From Muribaculum sp. (GTDB taxonomy: Bacteria > Bacillota > Clostridia > Lachnospirales > Lachnospiraceae), in NCBI GenBank assembly GCA_023663505.1, contig JAMPHH010000005.1, positions 1 to 64,000 on the forward strand: a stretch of 64,000 bases of DNA, given 5' to 3'. The position numbers were made by a program, and so were the translations under genes. The notes beneath the pieces are model-generated. The model was not told where the DNA came from and ran no database searches. It saw only the letters and a program-made list of their open reading frames with translations. Every line of letters begins with the position of its first letter. Position 1 is the first letter of the stretch. Below are positions 6,982-15,070 of this stretch, one piece after another.

Positions 6982-8463
6982 ATGAAATTTAAAACCCGAT
7001 TAAAAATAACGTTTATAAGTATCATTCTGTTGCCCTTGGTGTTGTCGATGCTGACATTTATGGTGATAGCGCTCTATCTGACCAATGCCCAGCAGGGCAT
7101 CGAGCTGCAGGATATGGACTATAATCTGATGACGGACAATATGCAGGATTTTGTAAACACTACGGACAAGGCATATTTTGTGCTGCGGGATCAGGTGAAG
7201 GAAGACCCCGCCAAGCTGGAGGATATCGAATATTTGGAGCGGATCAATAACGAGGTGTCCCGCAGAGCCACATATCTGATCGTCCGGAAAAATGACGAGA
7301 TTTATTATACGGGCAACAAGGCGGCTGCCGCTAAGATTTTCTCCAAGCTGCCCGGCTATGGCGAGGCGATCATGGCGGAGGGCTCGGGATATTATTTTAA
7401 TGATTTGGAAAAATATGTGAAGCAGATTGATTTTCCTTTTTCGGACGGCAGCGAGGGGAGCGTGTTTGTCGTCACAAGGGTGAACACGCTGATTTCCAAA
7501 TCGCTGTTGACGGATATGTCCATCGCCATTATCTGTATTTTGATTTTTACAAGTGTGATGCTGACCCAGTGGATACAGAAAAGCGTATTTAACCCGATCA
7601 ATGATTTAAATGTGGCGATGGGTAAGATCAAGGAGGGAAATTTTGATTATGCGCTGAATCCTGATGTCAAGGGCGAGATTGGCGACCTTTATAACAATTA
7701 CGAGGATATGCGTCTGCGCCTGAAGGAATCCGCGAGGGAGAAGCAGGATAATGAAAGCCGTAATAAGGAATTGATCAGCAATATTTCCCATGATTTAAAG
7801 ACGCCTATCACGGCTATCAAGGGATATGTGGAGGGCATTATGGACGGTGTGGCGGACACGCCGGAGAAGATGGACAAATATATCAAGACCATTTATAATA
7901 AAGCCAACGACATGGATAAGCTGATCAACGAGCTCACAATGTATTCGGGGATTGACAATAATCGGATTCCCTACAATTTCCACCGCATCAATGTGGCGGA
8001 TTATTTCGGAGATTGTGTGGAGGAGGTGGGACTGGATCTGGAGTCCAAGAACATTGAATTGAACTATTCCAATCTGGTCAGTACCGACACGGTTGTCATC
8101 GCAGACCCCGAGCAGATGAAAAAGGTCATCAATAACATTATCAGCAACAGTGTGAAATACATGGATAAGTCCCATGGCTCCATCGAGATTCGGATTTTGG
8201 ACGAGATAGGCTCCATTCGGGTGGAGATAGAGGATAACGGCAAGGGCATTGCGCAGAAGGATCTGCAGAAGATCTTTGAGCGTTTTTACCGCACGGATGC
8301 CTCCCGCAATTCCGCTCAGGGAGGGAGCGGTATCGGGCTTTCCATTGTCAAGAAGATCATTGAAGATCACGGCGGATATATCTGGGCGACCAGTAAAGAG
8401 GGCGAGGGAACCTGTATGCATTTCGTGCTGCGCAAATATATCGAGCTGCAGCCGGAGGAATAA
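6982..8463 (+). CDS. Sensor histidine kinase (HAMP, HisKA, HATPase)
   Basis: The start at 6982 (MKFKTRLKIT) puts the first membrane helix at about residues 9-33; an ATG at 6964 would add six residues. An extracytoplasmic sensor region of about 140 residues and a second helix (about 173-195) follow. Then come HAMP, the HisKA box NISHDLKTPI with phosphoacceptor His near residue 270, and the HATPase N, G1 and G2 boxes (NNIISNSVKY, IEDNGKGI, GGSGIGLSIV). It is a complete membrane kinase of about 493 residues. Its partner response regulator follows after 95 nt containing a repeated leader element. Kinase-first order is the reverse of the usual arrangement. Confidence 0.93.
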   Translation: MKFKTRLKITFISIILLPLVLSMLTFMVIALYLTNAQQGIELQDMDYNLMTDNMQDFVNTTDKAYFVLRDQVKEDPAKLEDIEYLERINNEVSRRATYLIVRKNDEIYYTGNKAAAAKIFSKLPGYGEAIMAEGSGYYFNDLEKYVKQIDFPFSDGSEGSVFVVTRVNTLISKSLLTDMSIAIICILIFTSVMLTQWIQKSVFNPINDLNVAMGKIKEGNFDYALNPDVKGEIGDLYNNYEDMRLRLKESAREKQDNESRNKELISNISHDLKTPITAIKGYVEGIMDGVADTPEKMDKYIKTIYNKANDMDKLINELTMYSGIDNNRIPYNFHRINVADYFGDCVEEVGLDLESKNIELNYSNLVSTDTVVIADPEQMKKVINNIISNSVKYMDKSHGSIEIRILDEIGSIRVEIEDNGKGIAQKDLQKIFERFYRTDASRNSAQGGSGIGLSIVKKIIEDHGGYIWATSKEGEGTCMHFVLRKYIELQPEE

Positions 8464-8485
8464 GATTGCCGTCAATGTGGCGGGA

Positions 8486-8555
8486 GAATATTGTGCCTGT
8501 GCAATGCGTATAAGCACGCATAAAAGTCCGCAGGTTACGGAAAGGCATGGTTATT
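8486..8555 (+). ncRNA. Candidate structured 70-nt leader element, copy A
   Basis: This stretch aligns without gaps to 31355-31424 (61 of 70 identical by hand count) and both end a few bases before an ATG. Two small hairpins are predicted: ATTGTGC/TGTGCAAT-type (8490-8505) and TGCGT/ACGCA (8505-8520). The differences between copies keep the pairings (G-U versus Watson-Crick). The last part supplies the ribosome site GGAAAGG. I know no named riboswitch with this sequence. Confidence 0.5.
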
Positions 8556-8558
8556 AAT

Positions 8559-9251
8559 ATGAGCAAGATTTTGATTATTGAGGATGAAGAAGCGATTGCG
8601 GATTTGGAGAAGGATTATCTGGAGCTGAGCGATTTCGAGGTGGATATCTGCAACAGCGGTGATGAAGGCTTGAAAACGGCTCTGACAAAGGATTATAATC
8701 TGATTGTTTTGGATCTGATGCTTCCGGGAATGGACGGCTTTGAGGTTTGCAAATGTATCCGCGAGAAGAAGGACGTTCCCATTCTCATGGTCTCCGCCAA
8801 AAAGGACGATATTGACAAGATTCGCGGACTTGGTCTGGGAGCAGATGATTACATGACCAAGCCGTTCAGCCCCAGTGAGCTGGTGGCGAGAGTGAAGGCG
8901 CACATGGCTCGCTATGAGCGTCTGGTTGGCACCAGTGCCAAGCTTCAAAATGACATTGTGGAGATTCGTGGAATCCGCATTGACAAGACTGCCCGCCGCG
9001 TGTATGTGGACGGGGAGGAGCGCACCTTTACAACCAAGGAGTTTGATCTGCTCACCTTCCTTGCTGAGAATCCCAACCATGTGTACACTAAAGAGGAGCT
9101 GTTTAGGGAAATATGGGACATGGACTCTATCGGTGACATTGCGACCGTCACCGTGCATATCAAGAAAATACGTGAGAAGATTGAGAAAGACACCGCCAAG
9201 CCCCAATATATCGAAACGATTTGGGGAGTAGGCTATAGATTTAAAGTATAG
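8559..9251 (+). CDS. OmpR/PhoB-family response regulator
   Basis: The start at 8559 (MSKILIIEDEE) fits the receiver domain and lies 13 nt from GGAAAGG; an ATG at 8547 is too close to that site. The receiver (1-115) has the acidic pair near residue 8, phosphoacceptor Asp52 in VLDLMLPG, the switch residue region MVSAKK and the conserved Lys in TKPFSP. The C-terminal winged helix (about 130-230) ends with WGVGYRFKV. It pairs with the kinase just upstream. Its last codons lie inside a 55-bp tandem duplication, so a second in-frame copy of GVGYRFKV-stop follows the real stop. Confidence 0.94.
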   Translation: MSKILIIEDEEAIADLEKDYLELSDFEVDICNSGDEGLKTALTKDYNLIVLDLMLPGMDGFEVCKCIREKKDVPILMVSAKKDDIDKIRGLGLGADDYMTKPFSPSELVARVKAHMARYERLVGTSAKLQNDIVEIRGIRIDKTARRVYVDGEERTFTTKEFDLLTFLAENPNHVYTKEELFREIWDMDSIGDIATVTVHIKKIREKIEKDTAKPQYIETIWGVGYRFKV

Positions 9252-9331
9252 ACGTCCCCAAATCGTTTTGCGATTCTGGGGAGTAGGCTACCGATTTAAA
9301 GTATAGACGTCCCCAAATCGTTTTGCGATTC
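9222..9331 (+). repeat. Two tandem 55-bp units copying the 3' end of the response regulator
   Basis: Units 9222-9276 and 9277-9331 differ at only two adjacent bases (TAG versus CCG context). Unit 1 contains the last ten codons and stop of the response regulator; unit 2 repeats them. The sequence TCCCCAAATCG in each unit is the reverse complement of CGATTTGGGGA at the gene end, so each unit can also fold into a long-looped hairpin. It may serve as the terminator between the convergent genes. Confidence 0.85.
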
Positions 9332-9333
9332 AC

Positions 9334-10044
9334 TTATACAGCCTGATTTTTCTGTACGGAATCTATTTTGGCGTATTCTGCTTCCAGTTCCTTTCGGATT
9401 TCGTCTATCCGCTTCAGCACATCAGCGATTGCCTCTGTCTCGTCGGTGGGTCTGAGCTTTTCGCCCTGTGCTTCCTTGGAGCGTGCCATTTCCTTACGAT
9501 TTTCGATATCCTTATGGTACAGGAACTTGAAAGTTATCCGTACCAAGGGTTGGATAAAGAAAAGCTGTGTCAGATACGCAAAAGGAAAATTGAAGCACAC
9601 AAGCTTCAGCCAGTTGGCAAGCAATGTAATAATGTTGAAGCCCGCATAGTAAGGATAGTACAAAATCGCCGCAAGGAAGCTCATGATAGGGCACATGAGA
9701 CCTACCGTGGCACAAATGATTGCAGACTCGAAAATCATGGGGTGATTTTTTCTGGGGTCAAAAATGCGGCTCGCAAGCTTAAAGGACAGGGGGCTTCCTA
9801 TGGTAAGCTCCAGACAGTAAGCCAGCACGAACTCGATCAGCACGATTGCCCAGATGGGGACTGCCTGTCCCAACACGGAGACGCCTCCCATGGCATTGAT
9901 GGCGGCAATCACGGACGTCTCGCCGGTCAAAGCCATAAATGTGCTGCCGTTGATGACATAAAGGCTGTAAAATACATAAGCGTGGACAGTTACAAGCACA
10001 GTCAACAGTGCAAAGACCATTCTCTGAGATTGATTTCTTGGCAT
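9334..10044 (-). CDS. DUF2798-type integral membrane protein
   Basis: The ATG at 10044 follows GAGGAGG and gives 236 residues. Four hydrophobic helices (about 10-32, 62-85, 108-130, 140-165) include the paired repeats VFALLTVLVTVHAYV and SAIICATVGLMCPIMSF, typical of DUF2798. A charged cytoplasmic coiled tail (about 185-236) is rich in Glu, Arg and Lys. The family is widespread in Firmicutes and uncharacterised; a transport role has been suggested only by analogy. It is transcribed convergently toward the response regulator. Confidence 0.75.
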   Translation of the reverse strand: MPRNQSQRMVFALLTVLVTVHAYVFYSLYVINGSTFMALTGETSVIAAINAMGGVSVLGQAVPIWAIVLIEFVLAYCLELTIGSPLSFKLASRIFDPRKNHPMIFESAIICATVGLMCPIMSFLAAILYYPYYAGFNIITLLANWLKLVCFNFPFAYLTQLFFIQPLVRITFKFLYHKDIENRKEMARSKEAQGEKLRPTDETEAIADVLKRIDEIRKELEAEYAKIDSVQKNQAV

Positions 10045-10228
10045 AATTTTTTTCCTCCTCTTTGGCGCAAAAAAAGACACAAGCGTCGCTTTCATAATTC
10101 CGTGATCAGATTTACATGCAAAGCAATACTTGTGTCATTTATGCGCAATTACCAATATTTATTTATACGTTTTTGTACCTTGAGGATAATATCACATAAA
10201 ATTTCAAAAAGTCAAGAAAAAATTTTTT

Positions 10229-10282
10229 GCAAAATTATTCTGCAAAGTTATTTGTGCAAAACTATTTGTGCAAAACTATTTG
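10229..10282. repeat. Four imperfect tandem copies of a 14-bp unit
   Basis: The unit TGCAAAACTATTTG occurs exactly at 10255-10268 and again at 10269-10282 (last two bases TG), with degenerate copies at 10229 and 10241. The last unit runs over the stop codon of the cellulase gene on the - strand. It looks like a replication-slippage array. The gap 10045-10228 otherwise shows only AT-rich sequence. Confidence 0.7.
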
Positions 10283-11487
10283 CTTTTAAAGTAGTCCCGA
10301 ATCCATTTGCCGCTCTCCGTAAGATCCTCCTCCGTCCAATCGGATATCTTGTTACTGGAGGATTTGATCACACAGCAGGTTTCGTCTTTGTTGCCGAGAT
10401 TCCAACAAAAGAAGCTTACATTATGCTTCTCGATGACCTCAAACCAACTCTTGGCGGAATTAAAGTCATTCGCGCCGCCGCCGGAGGCGTCACACATGCC
10501 AAATTCGCTGATGATCACAGGCAGACCGTTCTGCACACAGCTGTCCAGACGGTTCCATAGCACGTCCTTGTGAGTTCCCGCGTAAAAGTGAAGGGCATAC
10601 AGAATATTCTCCGCATCAAGAGGGTTGGCTTTTGCCTTGTCAATATCCTGACTCCAAGTGGGAGTCCCCACAATGATCACGGCGTCGGGGTCATTCTCGC
10701 GAATCACGGGTATTACCTCCTCCGCATAGGACTTGACACTCTCCCAAGTCGCATAGCCGTTGGGCTCGTTGCAGATCTCATAGAGCACATTGGTGTGGTC
10801 GGCATATGTCTCCGACATCTCCTTGAAGAAGGCAAGGGACTGATCCTTATAGACGTTGGGGTCTTGTTCCTGCAGCACATGCCAGTCAATAATGGCATAC
10901 ATGCCAAGCTCCGTAGCGGCGTCCACACCGGTGCGCACCAAGGATTTGAGATAGTCCTGATCGCCGCCTGCACAATAGCCGCTGTTTTCATGGGTATACA
11001 TGGCAAGGCGGATACAGTTGGTATTCCAGTCATCGCGCAGGGTTTTAAAGGTATCATAGTTGACAAACTGAGGATACCATGCGATTCCGTGGGTGGACAT
11101 CCCGTAGAGCTGAATCGGGTCGCCGTTTTGATCTGTCAATTGTGTGCCGTCTACCCTGAGCGCGCCATGCTCCGCCGCAAAGCCTTCACCGATTGGGGCT
11201 GTGGCTGCCTGTGTTGCCGAAGCCTGCGCTGCGGGCTGAGAGGCTTCTGCGCTTTCTCCTGCCGCGTCCGAGGGCTGAGAGCCGTTCTGTGCCACGTTCT
11301 CGCCTGCCGTCCCCTGAGAGCCGCCCATGGACGCCGCAACTGATTCTGCCACGGACTCCGCCACCGATTCCGCTATGGATTCCATAACCGCTATATCCTG
11401 TTCACTCATTGTCTCGCTCCTTCCGCATGCCGCCAGTAAGCCTGCACACAATAAAATAGGTAAAATGATTTTCTTTTTTCGGTTCAA
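10276..11487 (-). CDS. GH5-family endoglucanase, lipoprotein
   Basis: Start is a TTG at 11487 with GGGAGG 8 nt upstream. The 403-residue protein has a lipoprotein signal with lipobox LLAAC (lipidated Cys21), then a low-complexity Ser/Ala/Glu/Gln linker (about 25-100) with repeated ESVA units. The catalytic GH5 (subfamily 2-like) barrel covers about 105-400. The acid/base is Glu241 in ICNEPNG and the nucleophile Glu328 in IISEFG; DWH and ALHFY match substrate-site strands. It would cleave beta-1,4-glucans at the cell surface. A promoter (TTGACA-18-TTTATA, - strand) is visible upstream. Confidence 0.93.
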   Translation of the reverse strand: MNRKKKIILPILLCAGLLAACGRSETMSEQDIAVMESIAESVAESVAESVAASMGGSQGTAGENVAQNGSQPSDAAGESAEASQPAAQASATQAATAPIGEGFAAEHGALRVDGTQLTDQNGDPIQLYGMSTHGIAWYPQFVNYDTFKTLRDDWNTNCIRLAMYTHENSGYCAGGDQDYLKSLVRTGVDAATELGMYAIIDWHVLQEQDPNVYKDQSLAFFKEMSETYADHTNVLYEICNEPNGYATWESVKSYAEEVIPVIRENDPDAVIIVGTPTWSQDIDKAKANPLDAENILYALHFYAGTHKDVLWNRLDSCVQNGLPVIISEFGMCDASGGGANDFNSAKSWFEVIEKHNVSFFCWNLGNKDETCCVIKSSSNKISDWTEEDLTESGKWIRDYFKSK

Positions 11488-11524
11488 TGCTTTATCCTCC
11501 CTTTTTTATGTCATACGAAGTCGA

Positions 11525-11554
11525 TATAAACTCAGTATAGATGGAATATGTCAA
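11525..11554 (-). promoter_or_regulatory. Promoter of the GH5 gene
   Basis: Read on the - strand, TTGACA (11549-11554) and TTTATA (11525-11530) are separated by 18 bp, about 35 nt before the TTG start region. No operator is evident. Confidence 0.6.
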
Positions 11555-11640
11555 AAAAGCAAGTATCCGAAAAAAATGATTTTGCGCCCTGAATCGGCAT
11601 ATACATTGAAAGAAAGAAAATTTATGAGGTGGAGCCAAAT

Positions 11641-12366
11641 ATGTTAAATTTTATTTGGGCATTTATGATTCTGTTGGGGGTGCTTTATGCAGCGTTTAGC
11701 GGGCATATGGCGGAGGTGACGAATGCCGCGTTGGACAGCGCGGGGGAGGCGATCTCGCTGTGCATCACAATGGCGGGCGTGGTGGCGCTGTGGATGGGCT
11801 TGATGGAGATTGCGAAGGAGGCAGGATTGATTCAAAAGCTGACAAAGGGGATCAGTCCTTTTCTCGACTTTATGTTCCCCAAGATACCGAAGAAGCACCC
11901 TGCAAGGGAGTATATCGCCACGAACCTGATCGCCAACATTTTGGGGCTTGGTTGGGCGTGTACCCCTGCGGGCTTAAAGGCGATGGAGGAGCTTGCAAAG
12001 CTGGAAGGGGAGTGGGGGAACCCGGCGTATCTGCCAGAAGGCAGAGGAATAAAAGGCGGCAGGCAGACGGCTGGTATTCTACAGGATAACGGCGGGATAT
12101 CAGATGCGGCAGGATTCACCGGGAAGGAGCATGGGAAGAAGGACTATGGGAAAAAGGAGCGCATTGCCAGTAATGAGATGTGCACGTTTTTGATTTTAAA
12201 TATTTCGTCGTTGCAGTTGATCCCTGTAAATATGATCGCTTACCGCAGCCAGTACGGCAGCGTGAATCCCACCGCCGTGATTGCGCCCGCGATGGTGGCA
12301 ACGTTTATCAGTACGGCAGTGGCAGTGGTGTATTGTAAGATAAAGGAAAGAAAGCGGAGGATGTAA
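11641..12366 (+). CDS. spmA: Spore maturation protein A
   Basis: The ATG at 11641 has GAGGTGGAG 6 nt upstream; a GTG four codons earlier is possible. SpmA is a membrane protein with a nucleoside-recognition (Gate) domain needed for spore core dehydration. Motifs IATNLIANILGLG, ACTPAGLKAMEEL and SNEMCTFLILNISSLQLIP are diagnostic. The protein is 241 residues, longer than the usual 190-200, because a hydrophilic Gly/Lys-rich stretch (about residues 122-173) is inserted in the loop before the NEMCTF motif. spmB normally follows directly; here it is 6 kb away on the other strand. Confidence 0.92.
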   Translation: MLNFIWAFMILLGVLYAAFSGHMAEVTNAALDSAGEAISLCITMAGVVALWMGLMEIAKEAGLIQKLTKGISPFLDFMFPKIPKKHPAREYIATNLIANILGLGWACTPAGLKAMEELAKLEGEWGNPAYLPEGRGIKGGRQTAGILQDNGGISDAAGFTGKEHGKKDYGKKERIASNEMCTFLILNISSLQLIPVNMIAYRSQYGSVNPTAVIAPAMVATFISTAVAVVYCKIKERKRRM

Positions 12367-12426
12367 GGTTCCCCGTTTTTGTCTTTGAGTAAATATAAAA
12401 TTATAGAAGAAAGAACCATAGAATGC

Positions 12427-12461
12427 TTGACAAATACAACGACGAGTGATATATTTATCAC
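12427..12461 (+). promoter_or_regulatory. Promoter with palindrome over the -10, upstream of an unknown operon
   Basis: TTGACA (12427-12432), 17 bp, TATATT (12450-12455). The palindrome GTGATA-TATT-TATCAC (12446-12461) covers the -10. The operon it drives ends with an XRE regulator gene (14419), so autoregulation is likely (inference). Confidence 0.7.
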
Positions 12462-12510
12462 ACATTAGGCGTCAGAATATTATTGTATGCGGGTGAGGAG
12501 GTGCAGGAGA

Positions 12511-12840
12511 GTGGAAAGAATATCTCAGAATTATCAATTTTCCTGTGAGCTTTACGATTCTTTGACAAATAAGCAAAAAGAAAAAATTTCCGTGGAAATG
12601 TTGTATAATGCGATATGTCATTTTCATGATATGGAGGAACGTGAGATGGTGGAGTTTTTGATGAATCTTCCGGAAGAAGAATATGGTAGTTTGGAAAAGA
12701 GTTTTACAACAATACGACAGTCTGTTAAGGACATGGTGGAAAAAATCACAGAAAGCGGTTCTTTTGACAATATATTTAAGAGCGGAGATGTTGAAGATAT
12801 ATTATTTTATCAAGTTTCAAACGGCTTACCAATAGGATAA
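12511..12840 (+). CDS. Protein of unknown function, first gene of XRE-linked operon
   Basis: GTG at 12511 follows AGGAGGT with 8-nt spacing and gives 109 residues; the ATG at 12487 lies before that ribosome site. The protein is acidic, soluble and looks all-helical (DMEEREMVEFLMNLPEEEYG). I do not recognise it. It begins 50 nt after an operator-bearing promoter and precedes the large gene at 12869 by 28 nt, so they are probably partners. Confidence 0.6.
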   Translation: MERISQNYQFSCELYDSLTNKQKEKISVEMLYNAICHFHDMEEREMVEFLMNLPEEEYGSLEKSFTTIRQSVKDMVEKITESGSFDNIFKSGDVEDILFYQVSNGLPIG

Positions 12841-12868
12841 ACGCAGATGATGAGAGGAGCAGCTGATA

Positions 12869-14398
12869 ATGGGAACATTTGCAAGCCTGTATCATAGAGA
12901 TGGGATAAGCATTCCAAATGAAAAGATAGAGGAATTCAAAGAGAGACTTGAAATATTGTGTCAGGCTGGCGGCATGATGGAGCTAGAGAGAGTCTCTTTG
13001 TTTGGGAAAACGATAGGCACAATTCGTAAGGCTGTAATGCGTGAATATGGCATGGATTTCTATTATAATTATTTTGAAGATGCTTGCTGGGAAAACGCGG
13101 GATTTAGTATAAAACACAATCATATTTGGAGTGGAAAAATCGGTTGGAGTTGTTTTCACAGAGCTGTTGTGGCGGCTTATGTGTTGGAAGAATTGTATAC
13201 AGACGGAACGGTGATTGCGATGGTAGATGCCGATCCGGTAACGAGTTATGCGTATACAGGCTGGATTAATTATCTGTTTCAAGAGAACTTCTATTTTAAA
13301 AACAGAGATCCTTGGAAATTATTTGAAACAATGCACAAAGATGAGGAGGACTATTATTTAAAAAGAACAAATTGGCGCGATTTTATCCGGGAAGAGCGCG
13401 GCGTGTTAGGGTATGTCGAGATTTATGCTGTTCTAAACGGCACGGAGGCGGCAATCGCACATATCGAGGATTTAGTGGGCGCTGGGGAAGAAAAAAAGAG
13501 CGAAGGCGAGCAGCAGAATACACTTAACTTTCTGGACTGCGCCAAAGCCGTGAAAACGGCGATAAAGGAGTTTAAGAAGACGAGTTCTTTGACAGAGAAA
13601 GAAGCGGCGCTCTTTCTGGCACAAATGTTACACAAGTATTATGAACAGGACACTATGGCGATTTCGATAGGGGATGAATATGACGATACTGTTTTACAGA
13701 GGATTTTATTATTTACGGCAGTATCGGATATGCCGGCGTATGTATTTAAAGCGATAGCGGAAACCTTTGAAATGGATTTTTGGGAATTATGGGATCCGTT
13801 CAGCAGTCTTGCACGGAGAAGGATAACTGAAAAACAGGAAGATTATGACCATATTGTCGGCAAAATAACGACGATGGATTTTTTTGGACAATCCCCGGAT
13901 GATATGATACCATATTGGAAAGCAGATGGAGATATAAAGTTTTCTGAAGAGCTGCAGAACTGGTTTCAGGGATTAAAGAAACAGTTTGATAATCTGATAA
14001 AAGAAGAAGTGCAGGTTGATAATCCATTGCGGTGGATCGTGGATCTGATGGTTTATGCGGATGAAGAATATTATCGTGTCTATACATTTTCTGATTTCTT
14101 TGAGGAGACATTAGAAAACTTAACAGATAAAAAATATATTGTTTTGTGGAAGATTTATGAGAATATGCTTCATGATCCTGAGTTGGAAGAAGCCGGAAGC
14201 GTTATATTTGTTCCGGAAGGCAGCGAACATGAACACGAGGGGCTTCATTATCTGGGAGAGCAGCCCCGCCGTCGGCTGATAACAAACTGGGATATCATGG
14301 AGCGGGATAAGCGATACAATACAGCAAGGGTAACGCTGCGGAGATATATGGCGTTGGTAGAAAATAAGGAACTGAGAAAAGAAGTATTTGGATTTTGA
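12869..14398 (+). CDS. Large soluble protein of unknown function (509 aa)
   Basis: I do not recognise this family. The protein is soluble, acidic and rich in aromatic residues, with no membrane helix or signal peptide. Two parts are visible: an N-terminal region (about 1-210) with motifs MDFYYNYFEDACWE, KIGWSCFHRAVVAAYVLEEL and DADPVTSYAYTGWINY, and a mainly helical C-terminal region. The conserved-looking GWSCFHRAV with Cys and His next to each other could be an active site, but that is only a guess. Its stop overlaps the region of the next XRE gene, so the three genes from 12511 form one operon inserted near spmA. Confidence 0.6.
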   Translation: MGTFASLYHRDGISIPNEKIEEFKERLEILCQAGGMMELERVSLFGKTIGTIRKAVMREYGMDFYYNYFEDACWENAGFSIKHNHIWSGKIGWSCFHRAVVAAYVLEELYTDGTVIAMVDADPVTSYAYTGWINYLFQENFYFKNRDPWKLFETMHKDEEDYYLKRTNWRDFIREERGVLGYVEIYAVLNGTEAAIAHIEDLVGAGEEKKSEGEQQNTLNFLDCAKAVKTAIKEFKKTSSLTEKEAALFLAQMLHKYYEQDTMAISIGDEYDDTVLQRILLFTAVSDMPAYVFKAIAETFEMDFWELWDPFSSLARRRITEKQEDYDHIVGKITTMDFFGQSPDDMIPYWKADGDIKFSEELQNWFQGLKKQFDNLIKEEVQVDNPLRWIVDLMVYADEEYYRVYTFSDFFEETLENLTDKKYIVLWKIYENMLHDPELEEAGSVIFVPEGSEHEHEGLHYLGEQPRRRLITNWDIMERDKRYNTARVTLRRYMALVENKELRKEVFGF

Positions 14399-14418
14399 GT
14401 AATCATTCGGAGAAACAT

Positions 14419-14655
14419 ATGTCAGAAATGATCACAAGAATAAAGGCATACCGTGAAAAACTTTCCATGAGCCAAAAGCAGTTGGCAGAGAAAGTGGGGG
14501 TGAGGCGCGAGACGATCGTGCGGCTTGAGAATGGACAATACAATCCTTCTCTGAAATTGGCGATGGATATTTCCAAAGAATTTGGGGCAACGGTTGAAGA
14601 TGTGTTTGTTTTTCTTGAGGACGAGCCGGTTTTGGTGGAAAGAATAAAAGAGTGA
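14419..14655 (+). CDS. XRE-family transcriptional regulator
   Basis: The ATG at 14419 has GGAG 6 nt upstream; a TTG at 14395 overlapping the previous stop is the alternative. Of 78 residues, about 10-65 form an HTH_3 domain: KLSMSQKQLAEKVGVRRETI and VRLENGQYNPSLKLAMDIS, then GATVEDVFVF. This is the short, DNA-binding-only XRE type related to YgzD-like regulators. As last gene of the operon starting at 12511 it is the likely ligand of the GTGATA-TATT-TATCAC palindrome at the operon promoter. Confidence 0.88.
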   Translation: MSEMITRIKAYREKLSMSQKQLAEKVGVRRETIVRLENGQYNPSLKLAMDISKEFGATVEDVFVFLEDEPVLVERIKE

Positions 14656-14715
14656 AAACCGGGTTGTAATTTATAAAATACGTGGATATACTAAAAGAAA
14701 GGGGGAGGTGTCTTA

Positions 14716-14973
14716 ATGAAGGTAATTCAAAATAAATTGGCGTTAGAAGACTTATACATTGGTATGGAAATAAAAGATAAAAGTCAGTTGAGCAACATAT
14801 ACGATACATGGATTGTACTTGTTAAAAGTAATGACTCGGATGTGTATACAGTGGGATTCATAGGTAAAGAAACAAATATAGAATCGGATAAGTTATTTAC
14901 TCAAGGCAATGTCATATGCCCTGTATATAATGATAGCATAGAATTGGAGGGGGATATGTATTATGAGGAATAA
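14716..14973 (+). CDS. Small protein of unknown function
   Basis: This 85-residue protein begins behind AAAGGGGGAGG. It looks like a small beta-rich soluble domain (LEDLYIGMEIKDKSQLSNIY, TWIVLVKSN, VYTVGFIGKE) reminiscent of short beta-barrel proteins, without Cys or membrane segments. I cannot assign a family. It is followed closely by two more tiny frames, in AT-rich DNA typical of the spmA-spmB island. Confidence 0.5.
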   Translation: MKVIQNKLALEDLYIGMEIKDKSQLSNIYDTWIVLVKSNDSDVYTVGFIGKETNIESDKLFTQGNVICPVYNDSIELEGDMYYEE

Positions 14974-15070
14974 ATATATCCTGCTTGAAATGAACCAAAG
15001 GAATGAAATAAGAGCAGACGTGAATATGACGATAAAGAATGGTTTAAAACTGGAAAGTATATGGAATTAA
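14963..15070 (+). CDS. Possible 35-residue peptide
   Basis: An ATG at 14963 preceded by GGAGGGGGAT (14945-14954) opens a 35-codon frame that overlaps the end of the preceding gene and the start of the next (stop 15068-15070). The ribosome site is good, so translation is possible; the sequence itself is unremarkable. Confidence 0.25.
   Translation: MRNKYILLEMNQRNEIRADVNMTIKNGLKLESIWN

Noticed and set aside
8249..8557. Frame ending in QVTERHGY before the response regulator, with a similar peptide before the GNAT gene
   Set aside because: The likeness comes from the repeated 70-nt leader, not from a protein; it overlaps the kinase gene in another frame.
14419..14655. Reading the 12.5-14.7 kb genes as a HigBA-type toxin-antitoxin pair
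   Set aside because: The large protein is far too long for a HigB toxin and lacks its fold motifs.
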